Of a stretch of DNA of 64,000 nucleotides, positions 31,101-39,601 are shown one piece after another. Within the stretch, counting starts at the first letter, position 1; every line of letters begins with the position of its first letter. Source of the stretch: Bodo saltans (Eukaryota; Euglenozoa; Kinetoplastea; Eubodonida; Bodonidae); NCBI GenBank assembly GCA_001460835.1, contig CYKH01001670.1:1-64000 (forward strand), written 5' to 3'. A program made the position numbers and the translations under genes. The notes beneath the pieces were generated by a model. It was not told where the DNA came from. It worked only from the letters and a program-made list of their open reading frames with translations, and searched no databases.

Positions 31101-34100
31101 GTTCAGATTACAAAGAAGTTCGGTGATATTGAAGCGTCCTTCTTTGATCCTAATGCCAAAGAGCTTGTGTACCCTGTGCAGAACATTGGTATCAAGGGAG
31201 AAGCGCTGTACAACAAGTTCGTGATTAAGCCAGCTCACATCAACTTCGGACCGTGCCTCTACAAGCAGAAGAAGCAGGCAACCTTCGACATCCAAAACAC
31301 TGGCTGCTTTGAGATGAAGTACCGCTTGTTCTCGTTCAAGGATGGTCTTGGCAAAGCTCTGGAAGCCCCTGTAGAGCCCGCTCCGGGCAAGAAGCCTGAC
31401 AAGAAACCAGCCAAGAAGGACAAGGCCGAGGAGGTGGTGGAACTGCAGTTAGGTGCCTTCGCCATCAATCCTCCCGTTGGCGTCATTCCTGTTGGTGGAT
31501 CCACAACCTTCACCGCCTCCATCAACCCAGACGGTAGTGCTCATTTCCACGAGGTGCTTGGTATTCACATTGAAGACAGAGACCCCTCGACCAACAAAGA
31601 CGGCATTCCCTTCGATTTGGAAGCGGAGAGCTGCATCCCTGGAATTGTGGCGGACCTTGACGCACCGGAGGCAGATTCCATCTTTGAGGAGCAGCAGATT
31701 GTGAGCCGGTTTGATCAATTCCGAAAGGTCCAAAATGTGTTTGCTCGCGAGGATCGCGTCTTTTCGTATGGAATCTGCCTGTCTGGCCGCCGCTCTGCAG
31801 AACGATTCCGCCTCACGAACCCTTTCAAGATCCCCTGCACTGTTATTGTTCAAGTCATTCCGAGAGGTGATGCTCCTGACGCAAAGGCAGCCGCAGAAGC
31901 ATTCGATGTGCAAAAGATTGAAGGCGGCAAGCTCGTCATTCCTCCGCATGAAAACCGCTACGTGACCGTCGGCTTCACCCCCAACAACCTAGGCACCTTT
32001 TCTGCGTTCCTTGAGGCCACAGTAGAGGGTGGTGTGGACCCCAAAACGAAGCAACTCCGCTTTGAGCTCCGTGGTGAGGGCTCGCTGCCCAACATCGCAG
32101 TGGAAATTCCACCTCCACCTCCCAAGGTCACTGAAACTCCCGCGACGGCTGACCCGAAGGCCGCCAAGGGCGCCAAGCCCGCTGCTGGTGGTGGCAAGGC
32201 CGATAAGAACAAGGACGCAGAGGAGAAGCAGACTCCCAACCTCCTCACAATGCCCCGCACTATCGTCGGTACTCGATGCCATCGAACCATCACAGTTCGT
32301 AATGTGGGAGATCTTACGGCCACCATCCGCTTCGCATGCCCCTCGAGCCAAAACCGCATGTTTTCCTTCCCCGCTCGAGGCGAGGACATCACCCTCCTCC
32401 CCGGGGCTGTTGAGAAATACAGCGTCTTCTTTGAGCCTAACAGTGCCGGGGAATTTGTGGGTAAGATCATCATGTCGCTCTCTGACAACCACTACGAGGA
32501 CACCGTCATCTCCTTGGTGGGTGAGGGCTATGTAGATCCATTTGCCTTCGAGGGCGTGGATGAGTACACAGAGAACCGCCTTACGATTGGTGACGTGTAC
32601 ATTGGCGAACCGAAGAAAAAGACCTTTGCCGTGAAGTCGTACCACATGGGGTTGATGAGGTTCAAGTGGACCTGCCCTGCTGGCGGTACGATCGATGTGT
32701 CTCCGTCGGTGGGGCACATGAGCCCTGGCGTGACACGAACCTTCGAAGCAACCTTCTGTGGCAATGCCCCAGTCGCAGAGCTTGCCAAGTGTGTTCTGAC
32801 ATGCACCTCGATTGCCTTCTCTGACACAATCGACGCGCCTCGTATGGATTGGGACAGCAATGCAACCGTTGCAAAGTGGGTGCCCGATGATGTCAAGGAG
32901 GATGCGTCGAGTGATGAGTACGCACTGCTGCGCCGCCCGTTGCGCAAACTGGTGGAACCGGTGCCGGAGCCGGAGCACAGCGTTACACAAGACGTCAATG
33001 TGGCAAAGGACTTGTTTGTGCAGTACACGTGCGACCACACGCAGTACGAAATTGTGTTCCCTGACAATTGCGCTGCCGCTAAGGCCATCGACTTTAGCTG
33101 CACAAAAATCTTCCAGCAGCGCACAGTGTCATTCTCCCTGAAGAACACAGGAAAGGTGCAGCTGCCCTACTCGTTTGCAGTAGCACGCCTTGCAGGCGGT
33201 GGCGATGAAAACTCAGATGTCGACGATGGCGATGATGATAACAATGATGTCTTCACCGTCTTCCCGGTCAACGGAATTGTTCCTCCTGGTGGAGCTCAGG
33301 AAGTCAAAGTGGTGTTCAAGCCTTTGGGCGTCGCCACCTTCCGCCGCACCCTCGTCGCGTCCCTTCCATACGGAAACAAGCCAGAGTATCTCATTCCCCT
33401 CACCGGACTTTCTGAGTGCCCGTTGGTCCACTTCGAGCTGCCTCAGTCCAACTACCTTCTCACTCGCACGGAGGGCGACGCTCTCACCGTCGACCCCGAC
33501 TCATGCGTCGTTCAATTCTTCTCCCGCGGCATCAAGATTCGTAACTCGCTCAAGTTCATGGTCCTCAACCCCTCCAACATGAGCTACGACTTCGAATGGG
33601 ATGACGTTGCGTCAAAGGACGGCACCGGCGCGATTTCACCGTTCAAGTGCTTGACCCAACGTGGCACAATCCACAGCGGCAAGAAGCTCGAGATGATCTT
33701 CGAGTACACACCAGAGAGCTTGAAGGTGAAGGAGGCTGTTTGGAAATTCCGCATCGCCGACCAAGTGTCGATCCCCTTCCTCCTTGTTGGTCAGGCAAGC
33801 GAGCCTGAGGTGTACTTCAGCCAGAACAAACTGCAATTCGGTCAAGTCATCGTCGGAGGAAAGAGCAAACAGACCGTGACGATTGAAAATCGGGAGAATA
33901 TCTCGTACCCCTTCACCTTCGAAAAGATCGGCTCCAGTGTCGTGTACATTTCTCCTCAGAGCGGCTCCGTCCCACCGAACGGGTCAGTCACTGTTGATGT
34001 CACCTTCTCTCCCAACGCCGAGGAGTCGTACAACACGATGTTAGTGTGCAGGGTCAAGAAGGTGATTGCACCACTCACTGTGAACGTGAAGGGCGAGGGT

Positions 34101-36965
34101 TACACCACGCACGATTCCCTCAGAGTTCAGGCCCCTGATGGTTCCACGCTGCAGCTGTCCTCTACACAGACAAATGTGATCAATCTTGGTGCTGTGCAAG
34201 TCAATTCCAAGGCCTCGCGAAAGATCACTCTCAGCAACCAAGGTCGATTCAACCTCGACTACCGTTGGTCGTTGCCTACGAACCCCGCCGTGACGCTCAG
34301 TCAGATGATTGGTACAGTTGTCCCGAACACGGACACCACGATTGAGCTCTGTTACGCACCTAGCAAAGAAGAAGCACTTGCTGCAGTCAAGCTGCAGTGC
34401 AAGGTGACCAACGGCAATACTTACACCGTCCTTGTCTCCGCAAACGCTGCCCATCCAAACATCGTAATGAACTGGAAGTCGTTCGACTTTGGTCCTCACT
34501 TCTTGTCATCGATTACAACAGGAGAGGCCCCTCCCTCGGCTACGCTGACACTCACGAACAAAGATAAGACGTTGGTTGCGGTGGATGCCCTGTTTGACAA
34601 CAAAGAGCACTTAGAGATTGACGCCACGTCGTTTGTGATTGCGCCAGGAGAGCGCCGCGATGTTCGCGTTCAGTTTACGCCCAAAGACACAGTTGTCTAC
34701 AATGAGACGCTTAACTTCCTGCTCAACGGTCTCACGACCGTTTCCGCGATCATCACAGGTGAGGGAGTTGCACCAAAGGTAGAAATTCTGAACCGCCAAG
34801 TTCGCTTTGGAACGTTGAGAGTAGGTGACAAGAAGGAGGTGGAGGTGAAGCTTCAGTGCAAGAGCAAGATCGCCACCCCTATTGCTTTCGATAAGACCAT
34901 TGAGGCGGAACTCGCCAAGCTTGGCCTGTCTATTGCGCCTGACACAAGTGTGTTCCTCAAGCCGAAGGAAACCAAGTCGGTGATGATGACATTCCGCCCG
35001 CCGCTACGTATGCGCCCCTTCTCCAACGATCTCAAGTTTGTTGTGTGCGGCCAGGAACTGGCGTTCGTCAACGTCAGCGGCTCTTGCCAGGGTGCGGAGG
35101 TCCACGTTGATAACAAGACGATCAACTTCGGTACCGTTGTAGCCGGCACACGCGTCACGAAAAAGGTTGTGATTATGAACACCGGCGATTTGCAGCTCAA
35201 TTTCAACTGGAACGAACGCAAGCTTGACAAGGACTTCTCCATGAATCCAGTCACCGGTTTGATCGCCCCCCATTCTGAACAAGTTTGTGAGCTCACATAT
35301 CACCCGCCCGAGGCGAACCGTGATGGAAAGCGTGACATTGAAGTGCGCTTTGATGATGCACCGACCTTGACGATTGGAGTATTCGGTAACTCTGTCGACA
35401 GACCGAACCTCACTGACACAGTTCTCTTCAACTGCCGCGTTCGTGAAACAGCCACGCAGAAGATTTCCATTAAGAATGATAGTGCTGAGCCGTGGGTCAT
35501 CCGCCCCGCCATCGACAACAATGTGTGGTCCGGCCCTGAAACCGTCACAATCCGTGCTCGAGAGTCGGGCGACTACCTCGTCACCTACGCACCACAAACG
35601 TGCACCAAGAATCGTCCCAATGCTGCTACCGATCAGGGCACTGCGTTCTTCCCGCTGCCAACCGGTAACGCACTCCTCTACCGTCTTGAGGGTAGCTCCG
35701 ACCCCCCGAGCATGGCTGCCCCACCCATTGAGCGTGAGGTGGTGGCCAAGGCACAGCATTTGGAGAAGCTCGTGGTGACGAATTGGCTTAAGGTTCCTCA
35801 ACGCTTCAACGTTACGATGCAGTGGACTCACGACCCGAACGATGAGTCCGTTGTCGTGAAGGGCGTCTCCGCCATCGACGTACCGCCAAATGCCACCCGC
35901 GAATACAAGCTCAATTTCCTTTCCTACAAGGAAGGCAAGTTCACTGGAACTGTCAACTTTACCAACGAGGATACCCATGAGTATCAGTTCTATAACTTGG
36001 CCTTCACTGCGAAAGCACCTAAAGAGTCCGCTGCGGTGAACCTCGTCACTCAAGTGCGCTCGAGGGTCGTGCATGAAATCTCGCTCGCCAATCCGTTGCC
36101 CAAGGCGGTCACCGTCACTGGCAAATGCGATAACCCTGAAGTCATTTTCCCCGTCTCTGTGACAATCCCAGCCAAGACGACAACAAAGGTGCCAGTGGAG
36201 TTCTTCCCTCTGGTTGTGAAAGAGTACCCTCCCGCAAAGCTGGTGTTCGCCGCGGCCGAGCTTGGAGATTTCCCGTTCGCCGTGACCCTCAATGGTCAGG
36301 CACCAGCCCCAGAGAAGGCCGTGCGTGTCAATTGCTCACTTGGACAAAGCATCTCCACAACGCTTAGATTTATGCACTACAGCAAGGCCGCCGTGGACTT
36401 CGCCTTCAAGTTCCAAGACCCGAAGCAGACGTCCTTCATCAAGTCCAACGGCCAGATGGTGGTGAAAGTCAACCCTTGCGTTGATGTACGCGCTGGACAA
36501 GAAGTTTCTGTTGACGTCACCTTCGAGCCTAGCAGGCTCGGTGAGTTCAAGGAAACGATCGAGATGACCTCGCCCATCGCAGGCTCATACGTATTCCCCA
36601 TTTATGGCACTTGCACCGTCCCTCAGCGCCAAGGACCGTTTGAAATCCGACCAAACCAGAACACCACGATTCCATTCAAGAATGTGTTCGCTGAGAACAT
36701 CACGTTCACTTTCGCCACAGACAGCCCTAACTTTGTCGTTGGTAAACCGTCGGAAGTCATTCCCTCAAAGAAGCCAACAGCTGTCGTCGTCACCTACAAA
36801 TGTGACGATCCCAACGCCGTGGTGCGAGGTAAGCTTACCATCACGGGTACTAGTGCTGCCGACCCAACGCCTGTTCAGTGGGTGTACTACCTACGAGGCA
36901 TGAAGGAATCCGAGGCCCTCGCTGCTGGCGCACCTCCTGCCCCCGCAGCGAAGGGGAAGAAGTAA
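25173..36965 (+). CDS. HYDIN: HYDIN, giant central-pair protein with tandem ASH/MSP domains (contains a sequencing gap)
   Basis: The open frame covers 3930 codons, including 100 unknown ones across a 300-base N gap (29141-29440). It is built of tandem immunoglobulin-like ASH/MSP domains with the recurring pattern LDFG...V..N.G......F......F.I.P..G.I.P..........F.P. Several stretches match HYDIN specifically, for example VDFGCILNDTE (about residue 1076), TFISLERQGIVKVTNHGG near the start and GPTFHF. Lys/Pro/Ala-rich linkers interrupt the array near 1680, 2070 and 2330. HYDIN forms the C2b projection of the axonemal central pair, needed for normal beating in trypanosomes, algae and mammals. Frame continuity across the gap is not evidence of correctness: just after the gap, 29441-29490 carries a misplaced out-of-frame copy of 29574-29623. 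Confidence 0.92.
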   Translation: MAASNRAAETGSLSTLSLSPSNEVAPADGLSATNGGGMLLQRDMTFMVSPPELNFHAFKAHHRYEATLMLKNQTKTPKYIRIIPPESRFFSISEPRGGANSLKVAAGLPINYTIYFQPEEDIDYECDLIATTDFEKFIIPVRAVGSRGRLSFPNVVNFENCPIKATSTTTVLLSNIGTKPCEWRAKASEPFAITPRSGRIEPQSSMQVSVEFLPTQLMHYESSVVFDLGSGDLQHMKVSGDCAELNIVMDMQQLVIQKTFISLERQGIVKVTNHGGTAVKYCWKAHKSLDDELSARSAAVEMLTIDGTITKSCSIGKPSDAMSSVRLAKTTRSKLESKPMIYNDDVFTIDPIQGEIPARGSREFVVTFNPQIAMTYHSTAFLDIEGKAERMPLVLKSIGLGPQCMLSFDSLDLGDIFINSMHQYEVILENRGSIDAKFALTPQQSLFGPKFKFTPSAGIIAAGTTQAIEITFCSDLIGIVSETFKIHVQGSRDDLTLHFKGRVIGPTFHFDVEELDFGNVSYNFWHVKNFHLVNTSEIPMRFHLRVPEDQPTRKEFDVIPSTGTILPHGKQKIQLDFLSNTVQEYNAHLVVDIDEVGDNLDSLPIKATCIVPDLVVSRDAMDYGQCFIGYPYSLDVELKNETALSAKYEFILPSDDDPIRKKADIVIGSGDVKERKGIVHARSSSKIQVTLTAKMIGGVHVPLFVRVLGSDRVPHHIAVSARVTGPKVEVMPKTLEFGSTEVLTEVVKSIVIANNSPIPAVFTAKLLGKHASNVLPPFTLKVTEGVIKPNSTAPLHVAAYLDEAMKFSDDLVINVQNNTEAEQVQLTATGKGYTIVPSIPMDVVDFGDLFTTVPVKRVFTLYNKGRRPQQIQWQNERGKVKEGEAPVVFTITPERATINGKSEETFTIEGLSETKGLFTESFVCKMSQSHKTIFKAKLQGNFQPPLLQYSSSSLQFAYTYNTDSTQQHFMSTKPLTMKNVSPLDLTFSLKIAKASGTANANEPLPFFVDQTDFTLKKGESAAVTITFDAAYRGDRISHKTGAKLTVSFANHGQKDTINLVGELAYPNLTLDNAQVDFGCILNDTEQRKVLSITNHSAVAASYTWVLEEETRGDSRKSIKPGTASSTESATNVPINNVFDIIPFRGIIAPGATERAEFLFSGIPGKKFTASAVCQVEGGPDYSVQLVGEASSIHFKFDKVNLDFGSQEYDKWEEREIIITNSGRVPFPFQADLSCLARPGMVDVVPMTGVVKDKAKIIVRFSPRVPDRVDDNFKIQVAHFDPQLINVRGMGLYSSIVISSATTGAYVSRNDPPVFKNYLVEGKXXXXXXXXXXXXXXXXXXXXXXXXXXXXXXXXXXXXXXXXXXXXXXXXXXXXXXXXXXXXXXXXXXXXXXXXXXXXXXXXXXXXXXXXXXXXXXXXXXXXXRPHLRFASSCLSFPIAQKKKKLYPILKPFPEDVYKTVLCDREESETASAICLVMPELSHSAKEAANAKALAEANLVKHTELVIPDPVTRVRIERITERRIVKAVKNFKILTSVVKEVASIAGKDKKPAKGGAPAAAQTQEVLEEVTRWIVQPRATLDVVLQFCAEDPNTYEQVLRLGVVGSPQEFSFTARVTAAYPEMHRDPKNMFVKKLKAPQDSGSRIPVKTFMISKRAFEFGPLLIAPAAGVAAAGKAAKPDPKAKGAGAALPETQYTGKPSTVNNSDKIRFQNNGLFPAEFTLAFENEKDKVFTIQPDTFTLPPGESSEVTLNASPDILGDIKNNLVVCVKDNPEPFFVDVNCVGARPELSVDGKKDVTVDFGRMMLKRTESKTLTLKNDAVLPLKWKLIGADRLPPELTVDVTSGSLDVGGSVPLTVSFLSERSNAFNIPLKIEVSDFDQSALYEIIPFTLKAEAHDVIVEWTKELDFKTIRVGEVKKETIKLLNKGPYEVGFMFRLPRRLQELVTITPAEGTLRGMTGFKDAAIMQVEVAFRAADREVQITKKFGDIEASFFDPNAKELVYPVQNIGIKGEALYNKFVIKPAHINFGPCLYKQKKQATFDIQNTGCFEMKYRLFSFKDGLGKALEAPVEPAPGKKPDKKPAKKDKAEEVVELQLGAFAINPPVGVIPVGGSTTFTASINPDGSAHFHEVLGIHIEDRDPSTNKDGIPFDLEAESCIPGIVADLDAPEADSIFEEQQIVSRFDQFRKVQNVFAREDRVFSYGICLSGRRSAERFRLTNPFKIPCTVIVQVIPRGDAPDAKAAAEAFDVQKIEGGKLVIPPHENRYVTVGFTPNNLGTFSAFLEATVEGGVDPKTKQLRFELRGEGSLPNIAVEIPPPPPKVTETPATADPKAAKGAKPAAGGGKADKNKDAEEKQTPNLLTMPRTIVGTRCHRTITVRNVGDLTATIRFACPSSQNRMFSFPARGEDITLLPGAVEKYSVFFEPNSAGEFVGKIIMSLSDNHYEDTVISLVGEGYVDPFAFEGVDEYTENRLTIGDVYIGEPKKKTFAVKSYHMGLMRFKWTCPAGGTIDVSPSVGHMSPGVTRTFEATFCGNAPVAELAKCVLTCTSIAFSDTIDAPRMDWDSNATVAKWVPDDVKEDASSDEYALLRRPLRKLVEPVPEPEHSVTQDVNVAKDLFVQYTCDHTQYEIVFPDNCAAAKAIDFSCTKIFQQRTVSFSLKNTGKVQLPYSFAVARLAGGGDENSDVDDGDDDNNDVFTVFPVNGIVPPGGAQEVKVVFKPLGVATFRRTLVASLPYGNKPEYLIPLTGLSECPLVHFELPQSNYLLTRTEGDALTVDPDSCVVQFFSRGIKIRNSLKFMVLNPSNMSYDFEWDDVASKDGTGAISPFKCLTQRGTIHSGKKLEMIFEYTPESLKVKEAVWKFRIADQVSIPFLLVGQASEPEVYFSQNKLQFGQVIVGGKSKQTVTIENRENISYPFTFEKIGSSVVYISPQSGSVPPNGSVTVDVTFSPNAEESYNTMLVCRVKKVIAPLTVNVKGEGYTTHDSLRVQAPDGSTLQLSSTQTNVINLGAVQVNSKASRKITLSNQGRFNLDYRWSLPTNPAVTLSQMIGTVVPNTDTTIELCYAPSKEEALAAVKLQCKVTNGNTYTVLVSANAAHPNIVMNWKSFDFGPHFLSSITTGEAPPSATLTLTNKDKTLVAVDALFDNKEHLEIDATSFVIAPGERRDVRVQFTPKDTVVYNETLNFLLNGLTTVSAIITGEGVAPKVEILNRQVRFGTLRVGDKKEVEVKLQCKSKIATPIAFDKTIEAELAKLGLSIAPDTSVFLKPKETKSVMMTFRPPLRMRPFSNDLKFVVCGQELAFVNVSGSCQGAEVHVDNKTINFGTVVAGTRVTKKVVIMNTGDLQLNFNWNERKLDKDFSMNPVTGLIAPHSEQVCELTYHPPEANRDGKRDIEVRFDDAPTLTIGVFGNSVDRPNLTDTVLFNCRVRETATQKISIKNDSAEPWVIRPAIDNNVWSGPETVTIRARESGDYLVTYAPQTCTKNRPNAATDQGTAFFPLPTGNALLYRLEGSSDPPSMAAPPIEREVVAKAQHLEKLVVTNWLKVPQRFNVTMQWTHDPNDESVVVKGVSAIDVPPNATREYKLNFLSYKEGKFTGTVNFTNEDTHEYQFYNLAFTAKAPKESAAVNLVTQVRSRVVHEISLANPLPKAVTVTGKCDNPEVIFPVSVTIPAKTTTKVPVEFFPLVVKEYPPAKLVFAAAELGDFPFAVTLNGQAPAPEKAVRVNCSLGQSISTTLRFMHYSKAAVDFAFKFQDPKQTSFIKSNGQMVVKVNPCVDVRAGQEVSVDVTFEPSRLGEFKETIEMTSPIAGSYVFPIYGTCTVPQRQGPFEIRPNQNTTIPFKNVFAENITFTFATDSPNFVVGKPSEVIPSKKPTAVVVTYKCDDPNAVVRGKLTITGTSAADPTPVQWVYYLRGMKESEALAAGAPPAPAAKGKK
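29141..29440. other. Assembly gap of 300 N inside HYDIN
   Basis: Exactly 300 unknown bases, a round number that suggests an estimated or default gap size. The real distance, and so the number of missing ASH-domain residues, is unknown. Confidence 1.
29441..29623 (+). repeat. Short diverged duplicate at the gap edge in HYDIN
   Basis: Bases 29441-29490 repeat 29574-29623 (offset 133) with 2 differences in 50, both silent in the HYDIN frame (GCA/GCG Ala, GAG/GAA Glu). The first copy is out of frame with the gene and is joined to the following sequence by a run of 13 A (29491-29503). This looks like a misjoined contig end, probably from the other haplotype. Confidence 0.9.
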
Positions 36966-37539
36966 AGGCCAGATTCGCATCACACAAAACGTCGTCGTAG
37001 AATATCAAAGATAACGAAAGGAAAAATGGAACTCGCTGAGTTCGTTTGTAGTATTAGACCTCACACCCTCCCACTTTTCTCGCTCTCCACACATCAAACA
37101 AACACACACAAAAAAAACTCCAAATTTCTTCATGAAATACCTCCATACAATGTACAACCCTACCACAAACTGGGAGATCAAAGCATCATGCCACAACAAC
37201 ACAAAAAGAATGTCACCTCCCCGAAGAAATATGACAAAGTGATATCGTTATCAGCATAGTACACAGCAGCTGTGGGCAAACAGCACCGTTGGAAACAGCT
37301 GGTAAAAACTCGCGATGTCTTCATGTTTTTTCTTCGTGGTGATGAAAAAAACAAAAACATTACCAACTGTGTTTTGCGAACCCTATCACTTGTTTGACCA
37401 CCAGATACATGGACATTTTCTTACCGCGATCGAGGCTACCATTGCAACTCTCTTGACAAATGCTGTTATGTTTTTGGATTTTCTCTTTGTGGTAAAAAAA
37501 AGGGGGGTCTAAAACGATAGCGGCATTGAAACATCGAAA
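36966..37539. other. Intergenic region after HYDIN
   Basis: 574 bases without a convincing gene. An ATG-initiated frame of 77 codons at 37026-37259 has no recognisable features and is probably 3' UTR. A T-rich tract (37469-37490) with AG at 37501-37502 is the predicted acceptor for the next gene. Confidence 0.5.
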
Positions 37540-39459
37540 ATGCTATCGATTGATGAAGAGCAATTCGAGCGTGCAAAGATCAGACGATCAGAGGCGGGGC
37601 GTCGAGTAGAAATCGAAAAGAAGCTCGCCATCGCTACGACGCTTCTTTTCGGCATCAGCGGTACTAAGACACGTGTCAACGACAGTGACGACGAAATTGA
37701 TGCCTCCCAACAGCGTCGTCGTCGCGATGTCATGGATCTGAATCGTTCATCCGAAGCAAGCGCCATCTTAGCAGCAACAAAGGACTTGTGGGAAGAAGAT
37801 GTCAAGCGACAGGAACGCATTGCTGAAGCTTCCAAGCGACAGTCTAACGAAATCAAAGCTCGCCACCGTCGCAAGCAAGAACGAGAACGCGAGAAACAAT
37901 TGCGCGCAGAGCAATTGCTTCAGATGTCATCTGTGCCAAGTCGTACTGCATCTACACCACAACCTATGGCAACACAAAGTGTGGCTTCAAATTCCCCTCC
38001 ACGAGCATTATCCTCCTTTAAAAAAATGAAACCAAAAGAGCACAGGGATGTTTTGTCGCAAGGTGAACTCGATCGTATCGCATTCGAAAAGCGTTGCCAA
38101 GAGCGCGACGAATTCAACAAGAGAAGGCTTGAAAATCTTGCTCGACTGGCAGAAAAACAAAAAATTGCCGCTCAAGAGAAGGAGCAATTTGAACGTGAGC
38201 TTGAGCACCTCGCGTTGCAGAAAGAAGAGTTTCTCTTAGAACGTGATATTCAAGAACGCAGGCAGCATTTTGCAATGTTGGACCACATCGCCGCCCCCGC
38301 CACAGACTCCACTCAAGTATCACGGCGAAAAAAGGAGGTTCTTAAGGCCGCTAATGAGTTGAGCTCCATATCATTAAACCACCATCGGAACAACAGCAAC
38401 ACCGATAGTGATGATGGTTCAAGTGCTCGCAATAATGTGTCACAGTTGCTTCGTTTTGTTCACTCCAAGCGTCACGCACCATGGCACGATACGATCGATC
38501 GAAAATGGCTCGAAAAGTTCCACCACACAGCCGTTGCCGTCGAAAAAGACGACGCTGACAAGGCTCATCATGAAACAATGAATCATCTGGAACTTGTGAG
38601 GAAAAAGAAGCTGGAATCCCTTGCAGCCATCGAGAAGCGAAAGTTACAAGAACGTACTGCACTCAACAAACGGTTTGAAGATGAAATGGAGGCCGCTCGG
38701 AAACAATTTGTCGAAGATACAAATCGTGCAAAGTCGCAATTCACTGCCACAAGAGACGAAGAACGCAAGCGCCTCGAAAGATTTTCAGCTGCCAAACTCC
38801 TTCGTCAAAAAGAAATCAACGAGAGGGTGACCGCTGCAAAGGCCAAGGATTTAGAGGACCTTGAGAAGGCGATGAAGATGCACAACACGAAACAAGAGAT
38901 GCTCGCAACGGAGGCAGCCGATGAAAGAGAGCGCCGAATGTGCTCGGTGCAGCTCATGCAATACGCGAACTACAAAACGTCTATGGCAGATCGACAACTT
39001 CGGTGGGAACAATCGCAGCGGCTGCAGTTAGCGGAAGAGCTACGGCAACAAGAAGTTGCAGAAAAGCGCCGTACCATTGAAGCCGATCAAACGCGCCATG
39101 CAGGAAATCTTCTTCGCTTCCGAATGATGCAGCGAGATGCACGAGAAATAGCGCAAAGCGACACGGAAGCATTTTACACCAATTCCATTCAAAGGCCAAA
39201 GCCCCGTCCAGGAGAGACAATGTGGTCGCAGCACCACAGTGTGAACTCAAGCCATCACAACCAGCAGCATCCTCCACACAGCACCAACAACAGCTCCAAC
39301 CGCAACAGACATCATGATGAGGATTTTACTCTGCCACCTCACCAGGAGTTAAAGCCAATTCAGTCATTCGCGTCTGGTGATATTTCCGCGGAGTTGTTAG
39401 CTTCCATTCAGGCCGCAGATGCCAAAATGAATGAGTTGAAGAAGAAGCGGAATCGCTGA
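37540..39459 (+). CDS. Charged coiled-coil protein of unknown function
   Basis: The 639-residue product is dominated by Glu/Lys/Arg/Gln-rich helical sequence that should form long coiled coils, mainly at about 85-130, 165-240 and 340-520. A Ser/His/Asn-rich linker lies near 545-590, and a short terminal helix ends in KKKRNR. No enzymatic motif, membrane segment or known family was recognised. Such proteins in flagellates are often parts of the flagellar skeleton or basal body, and the neighbours (HYDIN upstream, two more coiled-coil genes downstream) fit that weakly. The start ATG is the first after the predicted splice acceptor. Confidence 0.7.
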   Translation: MLSIDEEQFERAKIRRSEAGRRVEIEKKLAIATTLLFGISGTKTRVNDSDDEIDASQQRRRRDVMDLNRSSEASAILAATKDLWEEDVKRQERIAEASKRQSNEIKARHRRKQEREREKQLRAEQLLQMSSVPSRTASTPQPMATQSVASNSPPRALSSFKKMKPKEHRDVLSQGELDRIAFEKRCQERDEFNKRRLENLARLAEKQKIAAQEKEQFERELEHLALQKEEFLLERDIQERRQHFAMLDHIAAPATDSTQVSRRKKEVLKAANELSSISLNHHRNNSNTDSDDGSSARNNVSQLLRFVHSKRHAPWHDTIDRKWLEKFHHTAVAVEKDDADKAHHETMNHLELVRKKKLESLAAIEKRKLQERTALNKRFEDEMEAARKQFVEDTNRAKSQFTATRDEERKRLERFSAAKLLRQKEINERVTAAKAKDLEDLEKAMKMHNTKQEMLATEAADERERRMCSVQLMQYANYKTSMADRQLRWEQSQRLQLAEELRQQEVAEKRRTIEADQTRHAGNLLRFRMMQRDAREIAQSDTEAFYTNSIQRPKPRPGETMWSQHHSVNSSHHNQQHPPHSTNNSSNRNRHHDEDFTLPPHQELKPIQSFASGDISAELLASIQAADAKMNELKKKRNR

Positions 39460-39601
39460 ACACTAAGTGTAGAAACAGTTGTATATTTTGACTTTGAATG
39501 TGTGTTTTTTTTAATGGTAAGAACAACGCAACTTTTTCAATCTTGAAATGAAATTATTATGCCGCTTGTTCGCAAAGAAGATAGCGACGTAAAGATTCTG
39601 G

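Noticed and set aside
35004-36074. Long minus-strand open frame (356 codons) opposite HYDIN
   Set aside because: It is a shadow of the HYDIN coding frame. The same applies to minus-strand frames at 31989-33038 and 11918-12709. None shows a known domain and all genes here run on the + strand.
37026-37259. 77-codon ATG frame after HYDIN
   Set aside because: No domain, odd composition and no separate strong splice acceptor in front; it is more likely the 3' UTR of HYDIN.
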